Below, piece by piece: positions 55,230 through 58,705 of a stretch of DNA of 58,705 nt (positions are counted from its first letter, which is position 1; each line of letters starts with the position of its first letter). The stretch covers positions 1-58,705 of the forward strand of contig NZ_JBQAJM010000015.1 in the NCBI RefSeq assembly GCF_052030685.1, in the 5' to 3' direction. The notes under the pieces are model-generated. The model saw only the letters and a list, made by a program, of their open reading frames with translations, ran no database searches and was not told the DNA's origin. The DNA comes from Caedibacter sp052030685. Its GTDB lineage: Bacteria > Pseudomonadota > Gammaproteobacteria > Francisellales > Francisellaceae. The position numbers and the translations under genes were made by a program.

Positions 55230-55691
55230 TTAAAAATATTTTGAATAAGTTTGCGCCACGACAAAACTATTATCTGCAGCCTTTACTGTTTCATTGGATA
55301 AATTAGCATGATAACCTGCAATACGCGCGCTATTGCCTTGGTTTTTAACCTCAAAATGATAAACAATTCCATTAATCTCACAGCTGTAGTGGGTTGTGCA
55401 TTGAATATTGCCAAACACGCCACCAAGTGCCTTAATTGTTTGTGCATAGTCATAGTTATGCATATGAATGACATTATTCACCGTGGTGTAATTAAGTGCT
55501 AAATATTGATTGTAATTGCTTTGTAGTTCAACCTTTAAGTTCTCTGAGATTTTCTTATAAGCTTGAAATTTAGCAAAGAAAATAAAAGCCATATACAGTA
55601 AGACTCCAGCAAGGATCAGTAGCACCAAAATGGCAACGGTTTGTTTGCCACTAGAGGCCTTCTTGCTAGTTGTCGTTGTTTGTTCACTCAT
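55230..55691 (-). CDS. Hypothetical membrane-anchored protein
   Basis: 153 residues: short cytosolic tail (MSEQTTTTSKKASSGK), one membrane helix (about 18-42), periplasmic domain with two cysteines (IQCTTHYSC) eight apart that may bridge. Similar layout to small minor pilin-like or periplasmic accessory proteins, but no family can be named. Ten bases from the FimV-like gene upstream, same strand, likely co-transcribed. Confidence 0.65.
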   Translation of the reverse strand: MSEQTTTTSKKASSGKQTVAILVLLILAGVLLYMAFIFFAKFQAYKKISENLKVELQSNYNQYLALNYTTVNNVIHMHNYDYAQTIKALGGVFGNIQCTTHYSCEINGIVYHFEVKNQGNSARIAGYHANLSNETVKAADNSFVVAQTYSKYF

Positions 55692-55700
55692 GGGATATCC

Positions 55701-56774
55701 TTAATTAATACCAAAATATTTATTATAAAGTGCGTTAATTTCTAGCCAACGATTATCATCATAAGGTAAAAGATTAGATGCCAAATAATCGCGCTCACTA
55801 TTAAATGAAATCTCATCACCATCAGCAGCGTAGACTGCTAAGATCTTAAGACGAATATTTAGATTCTTAGCATCGCTATTTAACGCCTCTTGTAAGAGGG
55901 CTTTAGCTTGAGTAATATCATGTGTCTCAATTAATTCATCGGCTTTTTTAAGCAGTTCTACAAGTTCATCTTTGGATTTCTTCTTGGTGGTCTTTTTATC
56001 ATTTGATGCCTTAACTGGTGTGTCGATATTAACCTTTACCTCAGGCTGTCTGGCATAAAACTGCTCTTTTAATAGGCGTTTATCGTCATTTGATTTTGAT
56101 GATTTACGTTTATAACGGCGACGCCATACCAACAGGGCAATAATGATAATTAATAGAATAATATACCACTTACTACTATCGCTTTTTGTTTCAGTAGTGA
56201 CTGTGGTCTGTGTGTCACTGGTGGATTGAGATTGATTGTCAGTATTTGCTGTAGGAATAACAACACCCTCTTGTGTGTTTTCTCTGGTATTATCTATTGA
56301 GCTATTAGCGCTACTAGATGTGTTGTTACTAGACACTACTGTGGTTTGCTGATTATCAGAAGTAGGTGTGTTGGTATTTGCGCTCTCTAGTCCCTCAGTT
56401 GTATTTGGTGCTTCAACTATTGGCTTAGTTTTAACTGGAGCGGGTGTGGGCGCTTTTGGGGTGAGGTATTGTGTATGTCTTAGGTTATAAAGCTTTAAAC
56501 CATCTTCAAGTTCTGCCTTGGTGCTTGGAATTAAAAGCTTCTGATTAACATTAACAATATTATCATTAATTGAAGGGCTTTCTTTAGCATTGATCCCTTT
56601 AATCGCAGCAATCATATCTTTGTTAGGAATGCCGGAGATACTGTGTTTACTGGCAATGCGCCACAATGAATCACCTGACTTAACGGTATAGGTGGTAATC
56701 GCAAAGCTTGGCACAGTAAATGCCGCAGTCATTAGAACAAGTGATTTGAGATAAAGTCGGGTACTTTTTTTCAC
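55701..56774 (-). CDS. FimV-like LysM protein
   Basis: 357-residue polar-hub-type protein. Signal peptide ending PSFAI, a LysM domain (TYTVKSGDSLWRIASKH, about 26-85) that can bind peptidoglycan, a Ser/Thr/Asn/Gln-rich linker, one membrane helix near 202-222 (WYIILLIIIIALLVWRR) and a cytosolic C-terminal part ending in KADELIETHDITQAKALLQEALNSDAKNLNIRLKILAVYAA, the TPR-like FimV C-terminal motif. Much shorter than Pseudomonas FimV. Confidence 0.85.
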   Translation of the reverse strand: MKKSTRLYLKSLVLMTAAFTVPSFAITTYTVKSGDSLWRIASKHSISGIPNKDMIAAIKGINAKESPSINDNIVNVNQKLLIPSTKAELEDGLKLYNLRHTQYLTPKAPTPAPVKTKPIVEAPNTTEGLESANTNTPTSDNQQTTVVSSNNTSSSANSSIDNTRENTQEGVVIPTANTDNQSQSTSDTQTTVTTETKSDSSKWYIILLIIIIALLVWRRRYKRKSSKSNDDKRLLKEQFYARQPEVKVNIDTPVKASNDKKTTKKKSKDELVELLKKADELIETHDITQAKALLQEALNSDAKNLNIRLKILAVYAADGDEISFNSERDYLASNLLPYDDNRWLEINALYNKYFGIN

Positions 56775-56837
56775 AGCCTCTCCTTAATATAAGTCATCAA
56801 TCTAAGGCGTGATTGTAATCGAAAATGGTAGCAATGA

Positions 56838-58382
56838 CTATATGCTAAGCTTAATATGTTTCAAGCGCACACCCACGAGAAACAAACAAACAACATAACT
56901 AATACTTCCAATGCCAATAATAATCAATAAATTTAAAACGCGGGATTCAAAGTTCAGTGCTAACCAATACCCTATATCCTGTTTAAGATAATACAAAACA
57001 AAAAACATAATACTTGAGGCGATAATGGCTCTGAGAATAAGAGTGAATGTCGCAAGATCAAGGCGCACATGAGTAATACGCCTTAAGGTTAGATATAACA
57101 ACCATGCATTGATGCTGGCAGTAATGGTCGTTGAAATAGCTAATGCCAGATAACCTAAATGGTGTGTTTTAAGAATTAGAATGAATAGGATATTACTTAG
57201 AATATTACAGATAATGCAAATCACGCCAATTTTTAATGCCGCTTTGGTATGTCCTTTAGCGTAGAGTGCTGAAATAAATACTTTGATAAGCACAAAAGCA
57301 ATGAGTCCAATGGCGAAACAGATCAAGGCACGTTGTGATTGGATGACATCAAAAGCACTAAATTTGCCATATTGGAATAGCGTAATTAGAATCGGTGCGG
57401 ATAATACACTCATCGCAAAGGCCGCAGGAATTGTGATGATAAGGCTAAGCTTCATCCCCCAATTAACGATTTGACTAAAATTGTGTGCTGAGGTTTTGAT
57501 ATTACTTAACTTGGGCAAGATGGCTGTGGCAATCGCAATGCCAAAAATACCTAAAGGAAACTGATTTAAGCGATCAGGGTAATAGAGCCATGACAAGCTG
57601 CCAACAGTTAAAAATGAGGCAAAGATAGTGTCAAGCAATAAACTGATTTGCACGACTGAAGCACCGAAGATGCCGGGTAATAGTGATTTTAATATGCGCT
57701 TTAAATGGTAACTGGGTTTTCGCAAAATCAGTGTGAGCCTAAATCTTAAACGGCGTACACATATAAATAGAATGGCACTTTGAATGAATCCTGCGATAAA
57801 CACACTCCAAGCAACGGCGTAAATAGGCGCTTTAAAGTGTGAGGCACTTAGAATAAAGATTATCATGCAGATGTTTAAAATACAGGGCATGAATGCGGGG
57901 ATATTAAATTGTTCATAACGATTCAAAAGAGCGGAGAAAAGAGCAGAAATGGAAATGAAAAACACGTAGGGGAACATGATTTGTAGTAGCTCTTTGGCAA
58001 GGATGAATTGCGCTTGATCATGATAAAAGCCAGGGGCGAAAATCATCACCCAAATGCTGGCAAAAATAATACCTGTTAATGAGATCAGAAAGCTTGCTAA
58101 GGCAATAATGTTGAGCAAGGTAGAGAATAAATAAGTTAACCGTTTATGAGATGATTGTTTGCTTAAACTTGGCACAAGCACTTGCGTCAGTGATCCTTCG
58201 ACAAACAAGCGGCGCATAAAATTAGGGACACGAAAGGCAACTAGAAAAGCCTCCATGGTTGCCGTGGCACCAAAGTATTTAGCAAAAAGCATATCGCGAA
58301 TAAATCCCAAAATACGCGAGATCAGTGTGATGAAACTAAGGGTAAACGTTGATTTAAATAAAGGTTTGTTTTGTTTTCTCAA
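56838..58382 (-). CDS. murJ: Lipid II flippase MurJ
   Basis: Multi-spanning MOP-family inner-membrane flippase for lipid II. About 514 residues with 14 predicted helices: LISRILGFIRDMLFAKYFGATATMEAFLVAFRVPNFMRRLF at the N-terminus including the conserved Arg residues, VNWGMKLSLIITIP and the SQRALICFAIGLIAFVL stretch. I prefer TTG at 58382, seven bases after AAGGG. GTG at 58403 has no ribosome site. murG lies at 15108. Confidence 0.9.
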   Translation of the reverse strand: MRKQNKPLFKSTFTLSFITLISRILGFIRDMLFAKYFGATATMEAFLVAFRVPNFMRRLFVEGSLTQVLVPSLSKQSSHKRLTYLFSTLLNIIALASFLISLTGIIFASIWVMIFAPGFYHDQAQFILAKELLQIMFPYVFFISISALFSALLNRYEQFNIPAFMPCILNICMIIFILSASHFKAPIYAVAWSVFIAGFIQSAILFICVRRLRFRLTLILRKPSYHLKRILKSLLPGIFGASVVQISLLLDTIFASFLTVGSLSWLYYPDRLNQFPLGIFGIAIATAILPKLSNIKTSAHNFSQIVNWGMKLSLIITIPAAFAMSVLSAPILITLFQYGKFSAFDVIQSQRALICFAIGLIAFVLIKVFISALYAKGHTKAALKIGVICIICNILSNILFILILKTHHLGYLALAISTTITASINAWLLYLTLRRITHVRLDLATFTLILRAIIASSIMFFVLYYLKQDIGYWLALNFESRVLNLLIIIGIGSISYVVCLFLVGVRLKHIKLSI

Positions 58383-58502
58383 ATAAATGCCCTTACTAAT
58401 CACTTAATTACTAGGTGAATATGAATATTGTGGATTGATGCTGTTTATTATCATTTATAAAATCGGCTTTCGCATTACTTGTCATGATTGTATGGGGTAA
58501 TT

Positions 58503-58628
58503 ATGATTAGGTCAAAAAAATTGTATTATTATGTTTGCGAACTTGTTGAGTCTAAAATGAAGATTTAGAAGATATTGATCATACTAGAGCTAAGGCATAT
58601 ACTCGTCAAGCTAATGGTATTTGTAAGC
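58503..58628 (+). other. Possible coding relic before the terminal repeat
   Basis: An ATG at 58503 encodes 21 residues (MIRSKKLYYYVCELVESKMKI) and then stops. One frame over, the sequence reads EDIDHTRAKAYTRQANGICK into the repeat. This looks like a frameshifted or truncated gene cut by the repeat; no family assigned. The rest of 58404-58628 has no gene. Confidence 0.3.
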
Positions 58629-58705
58629 CACGGCTGTCCCATCTAAAATATGTTGACTTTTGCTAAATTTATCTTTGAATATGTTGACTTTTGCTAAATT
58701 TATCT
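58629..58705. repeat. Terminal repeat copy with 31-base tandem duplication
   Basis: 58629-58679 is the exact reverse complement of 27-77. Starting at 58648 a 31-base unit (ATATGTTGACTTTTGC, then TAAATTTATCTTTGA) is followed by a second copy cut off at the window end after 27 bases. Such a doubling at the very end may be a real tandem repeat in the element end or an assembly artefact. Confidence 0.75.

Overview
The window looks like chromosome of an AT-rich gammaproteobacterium related to Francisella and the Fastidiosibacteraceae (inference from protein character and gene content, not from a database search). Pointers are a single LolC/E-type lipoprotein-release permease beside LolD instead of LolCDE, a complete tolQRAB-pal-cpoB cluster, ddl-ftsQ-ftsA-ftsZ, and many AT-rich coding regions with occasional TTG/GTG starts. 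Most of the window is housekeeping sequence. Accessory DNA is confined to a few patches, two of them directly behind tRNA genes.

Layout: (1) 144-8087: carB (of the CAD-like subtype), yheS, lolF-lolD and folA. (2) 8249-8901: five-tRNA cluster Phe-Pro-Arg-His-Leu, in which the 5' part of tRNA-His is duplicated around a short insert. (3) 8902-13439: accessory segment behind tRNA-Leu. A degraded copy of the tRNA-Leu 3' end at 10379-10419 marks an old integration site. Between the two copies lies a hicAB toxin-antitoxin module, followed by unknown genes including a predicted PD-(D/E)XK nuclease and a lipoprotein. (4) 13621-17060: purD, murG, an acetyltransferase and a TrpR-family repressor. (5) 17518-25377: PCMT-like protein, tolC, yqhA-like gene, sufE, hemD-hemX-hemY, gloB and mazG, all on the plus strand. 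(6) 25717-35403: tolQRAB-pal-cpoB, then ddl-ftsQ-ftsA-ftsZ, with a heptanucleotide repeat just upstream of ftsZ. (7) 35404-40913: frameshifted membrane protein gene, polA, an M17 aminopeptidase and a CAT-anticodon tRNA. (8) 40914-47667: second accessory patch. A higBA module is inserted into the 3' end of a transaldolase gene, a Tn5-like transposase relic is fused in frame to the tail of an MFS transporter, and there is an AddA-like helicase-nuclease with no visible partner and an ATPase relic. (9) 47720-58382: mainly minus-strand genes for a thioredoxin-like ferredoxin, lysO, pmbA, mltA, rsfS, ndk, a FimV-like protein and murJ, plus a plus-strand UvrD-family helicase.

Three families of palindromic dispersed repeats sit between genes. 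The window starts and ends inside copies of one repeat in inverted orientation (51 bp exact match), so this is probably a contig bounded by a multicopy element. The best candidate for an undescribed system is the minus-strand cassette 10435-12508 (nuclease-fold protein, small unknown protein, membrane-anchored protein). Its function is not established by the sequence alone.
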